From contig NZ_JBLWFK010000001.1 of assembly GCF_048323675.1 (NCBI RefSeq), positions 124,001 to 188,000 of the forward strand: a DNA stretch of 64,000 nucleotides, read 5' to 3'. Under the pieces are notes generated by a model, which saw nothing but the letters and a program-made list of their open reading frames with translations, ran no database searches and was not told the origin of the DNA. Every line of letters starts with the position of its first letter. The first letter of the stretch is position 1. Of the stretch, positions 9,079 through 17,223 are shown piece by piece. The stretch is from Mangrovimicrobium sp048323675 (GTDB lineage Bacteria; Pseudomonadota; Gammaproteobacteria; Pseudomonadales; Halieaceae). Made by a program: the position numbers and the translations under genes.

Positions 9079-9277
9079 AGGGTAAGTGATTGCTAATTCC
9101 ACGAGGTGCCGGAGTGATTACCCTCAATTTATAAAGTGATGAAAAAAGGGCCAAAACGGGGTGCGAACCCGGCATGGAACGCAACGGATCTTGATCTCTG
9201 TAGAGCCCCTGAAAGCTCTCGCAGTGTAGGAAGAAAGCCGAGCAGCCCTTGATAAAACTATCTACGAGGAAACTCAA
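9079..9277 (+). other. Long, probably structured 5' leader
   Basis: About 200 nt separate the predicted RpoN start point from the ATG at 9278. The leader contains short hairpins, for example GGGT-GCGA-ACCC near 9160 and AGAGC-CCCTGAAA-GCTCT near 9202 enclosed by a CTG/CAG pair, and ends in a CGAGGAAACTC ribosome-binding region. This is longer than needed for translation and could hold a regulatory RNA element. It does not match the core of a riboswitch class that I can recall with certainty. Confidence 0.35.
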
Positions 9278-9826
9278 ATGAATAAAGTGAAGACTTTTGC
9301 CTCTGCTGCGGTTCTGGCCCTGGCTGCCGGTCAGGCGAGCGCGGCTGTTATCGATGTTACCGCGGTAATTACCGGTATTGCCTCCGGTGGCGGCGCCTAC
9401 AGCGAAACCACTGGTTCAGCGATTGGTACCTATGACGACGTCAGCCAGATCCTGACCCTGAACTACACCCAGCAGCAGGACACTTCTGCACCGGTATACG
9501 CAGTAGGTGTCATGGAGCTGTCCGGCCAGGTGATTGTTGACTTCAGCGGCGTAACTCCGTCAGCGCAAATCTCCGTGACCGACTGTAATGGCATCTCAGG
9601 GTTCGATGCCTGTTTCGCCTCCGGTTCAGGCACTGGCCTGCACCCGACCGACACCGCTTACGGCACCTGGACTTCGTTCACCACAGAGACCCTGTCCTCT
9701 GGCGCTAATGCAGTTATCAACTATGCCGTAACCCCTTCGGCAGTTCCGCTGCCCGCAGCTGCGTGGCTGTTCGGCTCCGGCCTGCTTGGCCTGGCGGGCG
9801 TCGCCCGTCGCCGCAAGGCAGCCTGA
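9278..9826 (+). CDS. Secreted VPLPA-CTERM sorting domain protein
   Basis: 182 residues. A Sec signal peptide (about 1-22, ending QASAA) is followed by a small Gly/Ser/Thr-rich domain with three cysteines, two in VTDCNGISGFDACFASG. The C-terminus is a textbook tripartite sorting signal: VPLPAAAWLFGSGLLGL, a hydrophobic stretch and RRRKAA. VPLPA tails are recognised by XrtD-type exosortases, and such an enzyme is encoded 4.7 kb upstream. The mature protein is probably exported, cut by the exosortase and delivered to the surface or matrix. It has its own sigma-54 promoter and terminator. The gene at 12941-13534 is a close paralogue with a different tail. Function of the mature domain is unknown. 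Confidence 0.9.
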   Translation: MNKVKTFASAAVLALAAGQASAAVIDVTAVITGIASGGGAYSETTGSAIGTYDDVSQILTLNYTQQQDTSAPVYAVGVMELSGQVIVDFSGVTPSAQISVTDCNGISGFDACFASGSGTGLHPTDTAYGTWTSFTTETLSSGANAVINYAVTPSAVPLPAAAWLFGSGLLGLAGVARRRKAA

Positions 9827-9831
9827 TCCCG

Positions 9832-9854
9832 GTTCTGGCCAACCAGGCCAGAAC
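9832..9854 (+). repeat. Short perfect inverted repeat
   Basis: GTTCTGGCC and GGCCAGAAC pair perfectly around a 5-base loop just after the VPLPA-CTERM stop codon. It precedes the main terminator and probably forms an extra 3' hairpin on the transcript. Confidence 0.6.
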
Positions 9855-9874
9855 ATCATGGGAAGTGGTATTAA

Positions 9875-9906
9875 AAAACAGCCCGCTTGGACAAGCGGGC
9901 TGTTTT
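9875..9906. terminator. Intrinsic terminator of the VPLPA-CTERM gene
   Basis: AAAACAGCCCGCTT and AAGCGGGCTGTTTT form a 14-bp perfect stem around GGAC, with A-run on the left and T-run on the right. This is a classical intrinsic terminator, able to work in both directions, 50 bp after the stop codon. Confidence 0.9.
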
Positions 9907-10151
9907 CATTCTGATCCCCCGATTTACTGACGCGGTGAGTTTTGGTCTTCCTCCCGTACAACTCATCTCTTTTGGCGAGCATATTTTCTCGCCTTGTTTG
10001 CAGCAGGTGGATTTCCTGCTTGAAATCTCCTTCCCGGGCTTGTGCCGCCTAACTATGGCGATTACATTTTACGGTTCAAAAAAATGCGGCTGGCTACCCT
10101 GGACGGCGTGTAGTGTGGTCCACGAACAGCACATGAACAGGTTACACCCCG
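9907..10151. other. Gene-free stretch before methyltransferase gene
   Basis: Together with the hairpins before it, this completes a 325-bp gap. It contains one small inverted repeat (AGCAGG and CCTGCT around a 7-base loop, near 10002-10020) and presumably the promoter of the methyltransferase/sulfotransferase pair. No -24/-12 element and no convincing sigma-70 promoter were found. Confidence 0.4.
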
Positions 10152-11177
10152 ATGAGCCAACTTGATCCACGGAACTGGGACAATTTTTGGAAACGCGCGA
10201 ATGTCACTTCCATGGAAGGCGCAGATTTCCGTGGTAATTACGATCTTGAAATTCTCGATTTCTGGAAAAATCAGTTCAGCAAAGGGGCCGATCACGTTGT
10301 AGATCTCGCTACCGGCAACGGCGCCCTGGTGTGGATTGTCAATGACCTGTTGAATAGTCCCGAACCCCGCAGCCGGATCACCGGCGTCGACCTTGCCAGC
10401 ACCAGTCCATTCGAAACGCTCAAGCGAAGGCCTGCTGATTATCCGTTGGTGAAGTTCGTACAGAATACCAGTATCGAGGCACTGCCATTTAAGGACGACT
10501 CAATCGACTTCATCATCAGCCAATGGGGGCTTGAATATTCCACCCTGTGCAATACTATTCCTGAAGCCTCGAGGGTGTTGAAGCCAAAGGCAAGGATGGC
10601 CTTTATCTGCCATTACGAAGGGTCCAGCATCCTCAAGGACACCACCATGAAGCTGGAAAAATTCACGGTGCTCCTGGAAAAGGAAGTAGTCTTCGAGCGC
10701 TATCTCGAACTCGATGCCTTGTACAACTCACACACTAGCCAGAAGGGAGTACAGTCAGACCCACGTCACAGTCGAATTGTCGGATCACTGAACCAGGCGC
10801 TCTACAGTATCCAGCACTACATCGGGCGATCCACGGACCCGTCCATCAATGTGCTGCCGAAAATCCTTAACAACCTGTCGGAACTGTTTGCTCCGCGCCA
10901 GCCTCTGAAGCAGCCCCGCCGCGCGAAGGATATCCTGAAACTCAAGGACAATGTGCTGGCTTCGGTGGCACGAATAGAAGACCTGCGAGCCGCGGCACTT
11001 TCCTACGATGAATGTGATGAACTTGAGGCGCTTATCACCGAAGCCGGCTTTGCCATGGTAGAGCGCAAACCCATTGTGCATTCCAGGCTCGGGAATGTGG
11101 GCATGGCATTCGCTGCCGCTCGGGGGGGCGCCGATCTGAACGGATCGAAAATTCGGGGTCACTCCGCTGGCAGATAA
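10152..11177 (+). CDS. Class I SAM-dependent methyltransferase
   Basis: 341 residues. The SAM-binding core is clear: motif I VVDLATGNGAL at about residues 48-58, an acidic strand end ITGVDLAS, and the post-motif IDFIISQWGLEYS, as in Rossmann-fold methyltransferases acting on small molecules or glycans. The C-terminal 130 residues have no feature that I recognise. The next gene, a TPR-sulfotransferase, starts 6 bp after the stop, so both are one transcript. Its position between two exosortase substrate genes suggests modification of the exported product or of the polysaccharide, but the substrate is unknown. Confidence 0.82.
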   Translation: MSQLDPRNWDNFWKRANVTSMEGADFRGNYDLEILDFWKNQFSKGADHVVDLATGNGALVWIVNDLLNSPEPRSRITGVDLASTSPFETLKRRPADYPLVKFVQNTSIEALPFKDDSIDFIISQWGLEYSTLCNTIPEASRVLKPKARMAFICHYEGSSILKDTTMKLEKFTVLLEKEVVFERYLELDALYNSHTSQKGVQSDPRHSRIVGSLNQALYSIQHYIGRSTDPSINVLPKILNNLSELFAPRQPLKQPRRAKDILKLKDNVLASVARIEDLRAAALSYDECDELEALITEAGFAMVERKPIVHSRLGNVGMAFAAARGGADLNGSKIRGHSAGR

Positions 11178-11183
11178 AGGTCT

Positions 11184-12773
11184 ATGAAGAAAAACAAGCC
11201 AAAAAAAAATTTCAGGAAAAGTCAGGGTATCGGCCCGCAGGTCTCGATCCAGGAGACGTTCAGTTCCCCGGTCAGGCAAATGGCGTTTGCGGCGGCCATG
11301 CGCCTTGCAGAAGAGCGGGAACAGCGCGGTGAGCGTCGCGTCGCCGAGTCCATTTATTCGCAGCTTCTGGATCAGTGCCCGGGACGAAACGAGCCGGCGA
11401 TCCGCTTGCTCAACAGTTTTATCCTGCGCGGCGAATTCGAAACCGCCCGCGTCCAGGCCTATCGCGTGGCGGCCCTGTTCAGGAACGACGCGGAAGTACT
11501 CGTGGAGGTTGCAAGGTTCTTCCAGCAGGCGGGAGAGCCGGAAAAGGCCCTGGAATTGCTCGACGAGACACTGCAAAGGCCCGATTTCAAGGATCGCCAC
11601 ATTATGCTGCGCGCCACCGCCAATGCCTATCTGGAGCAGGGCAGGACCGAGCAGGCAGTCGGCTTGTTCAAACAGGCGCTGGAACTGTGTGACAGTGATG
11701 TGTCCATCCTCTTCGGACTCGCCAGGGCCGATCGGAAAAATTCCGGGGCTGACGTCCTGGAACGTCTTCTGGCTCTGTGCAAGGCGGATACAGCCAGGCC
11801 TGAAGAAGTGCCCGTAATGCATTTTGCCCTCGCCTACCTCTACGAGGGGCGGGATAACGACCGCTATTTCCATCACCTGAAGCTCGGCAACGAGGGACTC
11901 GCCCTGGATCACAGGCAAGAGATCGAGCGCCTGCAAAAGAGGCGCGAAATGATATGTGCGCACGCCACGGCGGAATTTTTTCAATCGTTTGCTCCGCGCA
12001 GCCCGGATTGTCCTTCGCCTGTTTTTATCGTCGGTCCTCCCCGTTCCGGTACGACCCTGGTTGAGCAGATCCTCAACGCTCATCCGGAGACCCGCGGGGT
12101 GGGCGAGAGTATCGCGTTCGTGGCAGCTATCAACCGGGTTCTTCAGGAAGAGCGAGAAGCAGCGGATATATTGTCCTGGAGTCCTGCGCGGATCGAGCCC
12201 TGCCTGGAGAGGCTGGAGCGTTATTTTTTCGATCACCGTCGAATACCGGAAGAAGCCCGGAACTTTACCGTCATCGACAAGGGAATTGAAAATCTGGATT
12301 TCGTCGGCCTGATCCTCCTGACCTGGCCGGATGCACGGATTGTGCGCATGAAGCGACATCCGCTGGATACCATTCTGTCTTGCTACCACCAGTATTTTGT
12401 CAACGGGCGCAACACGTTTTTCAATCTTGAAGCGCTCGCCCATTTTTTCGTGAACTACCACCAGACAATGGACTATTGGGAACAGCTGTTTCCCGATCGG
12501 GTACTAGCCGTGGAGTACGAGCAACTGGTCCAGGATCAGGAAGCAGTCACAAGGAGATTGCTGGAGTTTTGCCGGCTGCCATGGAACGATGCCTGTCTGC
12601 AGTTCCACCGGCAGGTATCAACCGTGCTAACTGCTAGCAATCTCCAGGTACGGAAACCGCTTTATGCCAGGTCAGTTGCCCGTTGGGCTCCTTTCGAGAA
12701 GGAATTGGCACCAGCGATACGGATTCTTGAACGTGATCTCGACCTTTCTTTTACAACTTCTGCGCAAACCTGA
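11184..12773 (+). CDS. TPR-domain sulfotransferase family protein
   Basis: 529 residues. Residues 40-240 are helical repeats of the TPR kind (for example AVGLFKQALELCDSDVSILFGLA). From about 280 a sulfotransferase domain follows: the PAPS 5'-phosphosulfate loop FIVGPPRSGTTLVEQIL, and the 3'-phosphate-binding segment RIVRMKRHPLDTILSCYHQYF (split as RMKRHPLD and SCYHQYF). It would move sulfate from PAPS to a hydroxyl of a sugar or protein. It follows the methyltransferase by 6 bp. No signal peptide is seen, so it acts in the cytosol. Proteins with this TPR-sulfotransferase layout occur in many proteobacteria; the acceptor here is unknown. Polysaccharide sulfation is a reasonable inference. Confidence 0.88.
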   Translation: MKKNKPKKNFRKSQGIGPQVSIQETFSSPVRQMAFAAAMRLAEEREQRGERRVAESIYSQLLDQCPGRNEPAIRLLNSFILRGEFETARVQAYRVAALFRNDAEVLVEVARFFQQAGEPEKALELLDETLQRPDFKDRHIMLRATANAYLEQGRTEQAVGLFKQALELCDSDVSILFGLARADRKNSGADVLERLLALCKADTARPEEVPVMHFALAYLYEGRDNDRYFHHLKLGNEGLALDHRQEIERLQKRREMICAHATAEFFQSFAPRSPDCPSPVFIVGPPRSGTTLVEQILNAHPETRGVGESIAFVAAINRVLQEEREAADILSWSPARIEPCLERLERYFFDHRRIPEEARNFTVIDKGIENLDFVGLILLTWPDARIVRMKRHPLDTILSCYHQYFVNGRNTFFNLEALAHFFVNYHQTMDYWEQLFPDRVLAVEYEQLVQDQEAVTRRLLEFCRLPWNDACLQFHRQVSTVLTASNLQVRKPLYARSVARWAPFEKELAPAIRILERDLDLSFTTSAQT

Positions 12774-12854
12774 CAATTTTACCTGCTGATTGTGAAGCAG
12801 TGTTGAGCCCGGAAGTTCAAGCCTCGGCGGGTTGAAGAAGATGCGGCCAACAAA

Positions 12855-12879
12855 AAAGGCGGGAATCAATCCCGCCTTT
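12855..12879. terminator. Bidirectional terminator between sulfotransferase and PEP-CTERM genes
   Basis: AAAGGCGGGA and TCCCGCCTTT form a 10-bp perfect stem around 5 bases. The minus strand has a run of six T after the stem, so it best terminates the minus-strand PEP-CTERM gene, while also stopping the plus-strand transcript from the convergent side. Confidence 0.85.
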
Positions 12880-12940
12880 GGCGACTGCTACTATTGCGGT
12901 GTCCGGATTCTACCGGGCTTGTGGTGGACGGGCGCTCAGT

Positions 12941-13534
12941 CTACTTGCGCAGACGGCGGAGCCCGATGCCGAGCAAGCCTATTCCGAGAGCAATCAGTCC
13001 CGGAACCGGTATCGCAGGTATGCCTGTTGTGGAACCGGGTGCAGCGATCCCCGGACTGGTAGGCGGAGCGCTGGAATTTGCAGTGACGGTATAATTCAGG
13101 GTTGCGGTGGCTCCCGCAACAGTTTTAACCGTAGTGAAACTATTCCAGGTCCCCGATATTGCATCGACTGCTACAGGACCGTCACCTGCTCCTGAGGCAA
13201 AGCAGGCATCAAACCCCGAGATGGAACTGCAAGTGGTGACGGCGTTTGTCGCGGAAGGTGTTCCGCCACTGAAGTCGGCAACCACCTGGCCGCCGACTTC
13301 CATGACACCAATAGCATAGGCAGGTGCAGAAGTGTCCTGTTGCTGGGCGTAGTTGAGTGTGAGGATCCCGCTGACGTCATCATAGGTACCGGTTGCAGAA
13401 CCCGTGGTAACACTGGTGCCGGCACCGGTGGCGCCGCCAGTAATCACGGCGGTGACATCGACAACCGTCGCGCCAGCCTGACTTGCCGCGAGGGTTAGAA
13501 CAGCGGCGGAGGCGAATGTCTTTAGTTTAGGCAT
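12941..13534 (-). CDS. Secreted PEP-CTERM-like protein, paralogue of the VPLPA-CTERM protein
   Basis: 197 residues. A signal peptide (ending QAGAT) and about 150 residues align closely with the protein at 9278-9826: both have KTFASAAVL, DVTAVITG, TYDDVS-ILTLNY, QQQDTSAP and SISGFDACFASG or its near copy. The C-terminus is different: a Pro/Ser linker, then AIPVPGLIALGIGLLGIGLR and a basic RRLRK end, a PEP-CTERM-type signal with PVP in place of PEP instead of VPLPA. A ribosome binding site (AAGGGG) precedes the ATG. It is monocistronic with its own terminator. The mature domain is unassigned; the tail suggests exosortase processing, perhaps by another enzyme. Confidence 0.88.
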   Translation of the reverse strand: MPKLKTFASAAVLTLAASQAGATVVDVTAVITGGATGAGTSVTTGSATGTYDDVSGILTLNYAQQQDTSAPAYAIGVMEVGGQVVADFSGGTPSATNAVTTCSSISGFDACFASGAGDGPVAVDAISGTWNSFTTVKTVAGATATLNYTVTANSSAPPTSPGIAAPGSTTGIPAIPVPGLIALGIGLLGIGLRRLRK

Positions 13535-13869
13535 TATTGGTTCCCCTTGGAGGCGTTAAAATTAGGTGTTTTCCACTACCAGTTGGAAGAATCGCAGCAG
13601 TACATATCTGTAGCCCGGAGCGGGGCAGGCGCTTGCGGGCCTCTTCTGTTTTGTTATTTCGTCCCCGGGTGAATCGCTGCTATGCGAACACAGGGCCGCG
13701 GACAACCCCGGCTTTATTGGAGTCAGTCGGCTGCAGTGTATCAATTGGGTAAGAAGAGGCCAGCAAAATCCGCCGTCAGAATTTTTTACACTGCTGGCTC
13801 AAAGTGCTTAAAAATCAGTACTTCCGGCGATTGTTAAGTCAGAACTGGATGGCGTTGAAACGATGCAAC
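13535..13869. other. Gene-free upstream region of the PEP-CTERM paralogue
   Basis: 335 bp between the paralogue start and the HD-GYP stop. It must hold the paralogue's promoter on the minus strand. The best candidate is a degenerate -24/-12 match at 13683-13698 (CGGCCCTGTGTTCGCA on the minus strand), which keeps GG and GC at correct spacing but misses other consensus bases. Nothing else was recognised. Confidence 0.3.
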
Positions 13870-15105
13870 TCAGGAGAACTGATAACGTCCGATGTCGATC
13901 CCGTAGGCGCCATCCTCCAGGCTCCTGGAAATCGAAACCGCTCCGCCGTTACTGGCCACCTGGGCTTCCTGCAGATCGACAATCTGCGGCTGCGCGTATT
14001 CCTTCTTGCCGCGGTCCAGTACCAGGATGATTTTCGGCAGCAGGCGGCGGGTGCGGCTCTCGGCGATGACGATACCGACTTCACCGGAGGTGAGTTCAAC
14101 GATCGAACCGGGTGGATAGATACCGATCGCCTGGATAAAGGCTTCGACCAGTTCCGCCTGGAACAGTTTATCGCGCTGGCTGTAGAGGAACTTGATGGCT
14201 TCCGCCGGCGACATCGCCTCCGCGTAGGAACGCCGCGAGGTAATCGCATCGTAGGTATCGACGATCGCAGCGATGCGGGCGAAGGGGGGAATTTGCTCGC
14301 CGGCCAGGCCGCGGGGATAGCCGCTGCCGTTGTGGCGTTCGTGGTGGAAAGCGACGATATCGACGACATCCTGGTTGATGATGCCGCTTTTCTTTACCAG
14401 GTGAACACCGTGGGCCACGTGATGGCGCATTTCGCGGGTTTCTTCCTCGGTCAGTTCCCGGTCTGCCTGCAGCAGTTCCGGGTCGACCAGCAGTTTACCC
14501 ACGTCCATCAGTACCGCGCCGATGGCGAGGGAGCGCAGGTCGCGTTTGTGCAGTCCGATCTGGCGTCCGAGGGAGACCGCCCAGATAGCGGTGCTGAGGG
14601 AGTGCTGGTAGCTGTATTCGTCGTGCTGCTTGAGGCGGCCCAGCCACAGGCAGGCATCCGGATTGCGGCTGATGCTGCCGACAATCGGGTCGGCGGACTT
14701 GCGCAGGCGCATGGTATCCACCTTGCCTTTTTCCGCCACCGACTGGAAGAGATCGGTAATGTCATCGAGCAGGGTGTCGAGTGCCTTGCCGGCGCGCGGG
14801 TGTTCGTCTTTCCAGGTGACTTCGTCCGCGTAGCGGGCGATATCGCGGCCGTGGAAAATTTCGCGCATGGTCTTGCGCGGGCGATCCCCCTGGGCACGCC
14901 TGGCCAGGGCCTCGCTCACGTAGACGCACTTGTGCACGTCCACCCAGACGTACTCGCAGAACTCGCGTACGCGCTCGATGTCGTCGTCAGTGCGGATCAG
15001 GAATCCCTGGGTCAGGAATGGTGTACCCAACCAGGGACGGTCCAGGTTACTGACGAACATTCCTTTGCCGAGATCCTTGGTGGGCACCTTGACTGTCTGG
15101 AGCAT
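13870..15105 (-). CDS. HD-GYP domain protein with DUF3391, altered HD motif
   Basis: 411 residues from ATG 15105, chosen because GAGGG lies 7 bases upstream and the family starts with this LQTVKVPTKDL segment; the frame stays open to 15222. Residues 1-60 are DUF3391, which commonly precedes HD-GYP. The HD-GYP domain, a cyclic di-GMP phosphodiesterase fold, has His168, the HH pair (254-255) with HNGSGYPRGL, and a later VDTYDA. At the canonical HD-x-GK motif it reads MDVGK: Met200 replaces a metal-binding His. Activity may be reduced or altered. It diverges from gspA with a 294-bp gap. A link to exopolysaccharide control through c-di-GMP is plausible from context only. Confidence 0.9.
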   Translation of the reverse strand: MLQTVKVPTKDLGKGMFVSNLDRPWLGTPFLTQGFLIRTDDDIERVREFCEYVWVDVHKCVYVSEALARRAQGDRPRKTMREIFHGRDIARYADEVTWKDEHPRAGKALDTLLDDITDLFQSVAEKGKVDTMRLRKSADPIVGSISRNPDACLWLGRLKQHDEYSYQHSLSTAIWAVSLGRQIGLHKRDLRSLAIGAVLMDVGKLLVDPELLQADRELTEEETREMRHHVAHGVHLVKKSGIINQDVVDIVAFHHERHNGSGYPRGLAGEQIPPFARIAAIVDTYDAITSRRSYAEAMSPAEAIKFLYSQRDKLFQAELVEAFIQAIGIYPPGSIVELTSGEVGIVIAESRTRRLLPKIILVLDRGKKEYAQPQIVDLQEAQVASNGGAVSISRSLEDGAYGIDIGRYQFS

Positions 15106-15399
15106 GAACTTACCCTCTAAAAATAAAGCTGGCCCACTTGCTAAATTAACTCCTTTTGAGCAAAACGTCGGGAAATATCTGAACATTTCGGTAGAAATCC
15201 CCCAAGCCGTGATGCGGTTCACGGTTTGGTTGTTATTTGAGCAGGTGGTCCGGGTTTCCAGGCGGCGGTTCAGGGGATGTCCCGGTCAGTTCCGAAGGGT
15301 TGCCGGACAAGAAAACAAGACCGTCCCGCAGGGGAAATCCCGCTCCGGGCGTCGCTGGCTCCCAGCCGCGGATAGACCGCGTAATCCGCCCCGTGCATA

Positions 15400-17223
15400 A
15401 TGCGCCGCATGTATCACCAGTACTTTGGCCTCTCCGAAGCCCCGTTCTCGATAGCGGTAAATCCGCGCTACCTGTACATGAGCGCGCGACACCGGGATGC
15501 ACTGGCGCACCTGCTCTACGGGGTGGGCGCCGGAGGTGGCTTTATCCTGCTCACCGGGGAGGTAGGCACCGGCAAGACCACGGTCAATCGCTGCCTGCTC
15601 GAACAACTGCCCGATGACACCGACGTTGCCATCATCCTCAACCCGGCGCTCAATGCCATCGAATTGCTGGCCTCGGTCTGCGACGAACTGGGTATCGCGT
15701 ATCCGGAAGGTGATTGCACGCTCAAGTCCCTGACCGACCGCCTGCACCGCTTCCTGCTCGACAATCACGCCCGCGGGCGTAAAACGGTGCTGATGATCGA
15801 CGAGGCCCAGCACCTTGATTTCGCGGTACTGGAACAGATTCGCCTGCTCACCAACCTCGAGACCAACAGCGAGAAACTGCTGCAGATCATCCTGATCGGC
15901 CAGCCCGAACTGGCCCAGTTGCTGGCGCGTCCCGAGTTGCGCCAGCTCAACCAGCGGATAACTGCCCGCTATGACCTCGGGCCGCTGAACCTCGCCGAAA
16001 CCCGCGCCTACATCCAGCACCGCCTGCAGGTGGCCGGCATGGCTGCGGACCGCGAACTGTTCCCGCCGCGTGTCGTACGCGGGATTTTCCAGCGCACCCG
16101 CGGCATTCCCCGGCTGATCAACGTACTTTGCGACCGGATCCTGCTCGGCGCCTACGGGCGCAACAAGGGGCGCGCCGACATGGCGACCCTGCAGCAGGCG
16201 GCGCGGGAGGTCATGGGCGACCAGGGCCAGCAGCGCAAGCACTGGCCCTGGGTGTTGGCGGCGTTGCTGCTTGCGCTGGCGGGCCTCGCGGGCTGGGCGT
16301 ATTACGCCGGCATGCTCCCACCACCAGTGGCGAGCGCCGTTGCGCCGGCAGCGGACACCGCGGTCGCAGCCCCGGCAGCGGATTTGCAACCGGTGCAGGT
16401 ACCGCCGAATCCGCCGCTGGCGGAGGGCGCCGTGCAACCCGATATACCGCCGCCGACGACCGCCGCCGCAACCGGGGCTATGCCTGCAGTAAGTCCGGCA
16501 GGCCTGCCGGGCAATGGCCCGGCGCTGGCCGGCGGCGAGATGGGCGGCGAGATGGGCGGCCCTTCCACAGTGGCGCCATCCAGTTCCGTGCAGTGGCTGT
16601 TGCCGCCCGGAGACGCCCAGGCCCTGCTGTGGTCGCTCACCTCCGCTGAGCCCTATCCCGGTGATCCCTGTGGCGGAGAGGACATCGCCTGCGCCGAGGG
16701 CGAGGCGCGAACCTGGGCGGAGCTTGCGGTGCTGCATCGGCCGCTGTTGCTGGAGATGGTGACCCCGGAGCGCTTTGCCGCCGCAACCCTGCTGCTGGAT
16801 ATCGAGGGCCGCCAGGCGTGGGTGGCGACTGCCAGCGGCGTACAGTTGGTGGACCTGGCCCTGCTCGCCCCGCTGTGGCAGGGGCGTTACCACTACGTGT
16901 GGCATACCCCCTACGGTTTCCAGCAGGCGGTGGCCCTGGGTGATAGCGGTCCGGTGGTGGCCCAGATAGCCGAGTTGTTTGCACAGCTCGATGGCCAGGC
17001 AGAACCGCTGGCGAACACCCGGTTCAATACGGCACTGCAGCAGCGGGTCAAGCTGTTCCAGCGCAGTAAAGGCCTCGAGGATGACGGCGTGGTCGGGCTG
17101 CGAACACTCCTGGTATTGAACCGCGCACTGGGTATCGATCCGACCGCCGAACAGGCGCGCATGGCCCTGGCCGCAACCGGGCAACAGGCCGGCGCGGCGC
17201 CGGCGGCAGGGAGCGAATTGTAA
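15400..17223 (+). CDS. gspA: GspA/ExeA-type ATPase with peptidoglycan-binding domain
   Basis: 607 residues; ATG 15409 is an equally good start. The AAA ATPase has Walker A GEVGTGKTT (about 53-61) and Walker B VLMIDEAQHL (about 125-134). A single membrane helix near 287-303 follows, then a periplasmic Pro/Ala-rich linker and a C-terminal peptidoglycan-binding domain (RVKLFQRSKGLEDDGVVG). In Aeromonas the ExeA-ExeB complex uses ATP to remodel peptidoglycan so the type II secretion secretin can assemble. Its stop overlaps the gspB start by one base (TAATG). No other type II secretion gene lies in the window. Confidence 0.93.
   Translation: MRRMYHQYFGLSEAPFSIAVNPRYLYMSARHRDALAHLLYGVGAGGGFILLTGEVGTGKTTVNRCLLEQLPDDTDVAIILNPALNAIELLASVCDELGIAYPEGDCTLKSLTDRLHRFLLDNHARGRKTVLMIDEAQHLDFAVLEQIRLLTNLETNSEKLLQIILIGQPELAQLLARPELRQLNQRITARYDLGPLNLAETRAYIQHRLQVAGMAADRELFPPRVVRGIFQRTRGIPRLINVLCDRILLGAYGRNKGRADMATLQQAAREVMGDQGQQRKHWPWVLAALLLALAGLAGWAYYAGMLPPPVASAVAPAADTAVAAPAADLQPVQVPPNPPLAEGAVQPDIPPPTTAAATGAMPAVSPAGLPGNGPALAGGEMGGEMGGPSTVAPSSSVQWLLPPGDAQALLWSLTSAEPYPGDPCGGEDIACAEGEARTWAELAVLHRPLLLEMVTPERFAAATLLLDIEGRQAWVATASGVQLVDLALLAPLWQGRYHYVWHTPYGFQQAVALGDSGPVVAQIAELFAQLDGQAEPLANTRFNTALQQRVKLFQRSKGLEDDGVVGLRTLLVLNRALGIDPTAEQARMALAATGQQAGAAPAAGSEL

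Noticed and set aside
9079..9277. Cyclic di-GMP (GEMM) riboswitch in the leader
   Set aside because: GGGCCAAAAC and AACGCAAC are superficially alike, but the conserved core order and pairing could not be matched, so only a structured leader is reported.
10785..12461. 558-residue minus-strand frame opposite the methyltransferase and sulfotransferase genes
   Set aside because: The opposite strand has clear SAM and PAPS motifs; this frame shows none and spans two genes.
13683..13698. Second sigma-54 promoter before the PEP-CTERM paralogue
   Set aside because: GG and GC spacing is right, but at least four other consensus bases are missing; too weak to call as a promoter.
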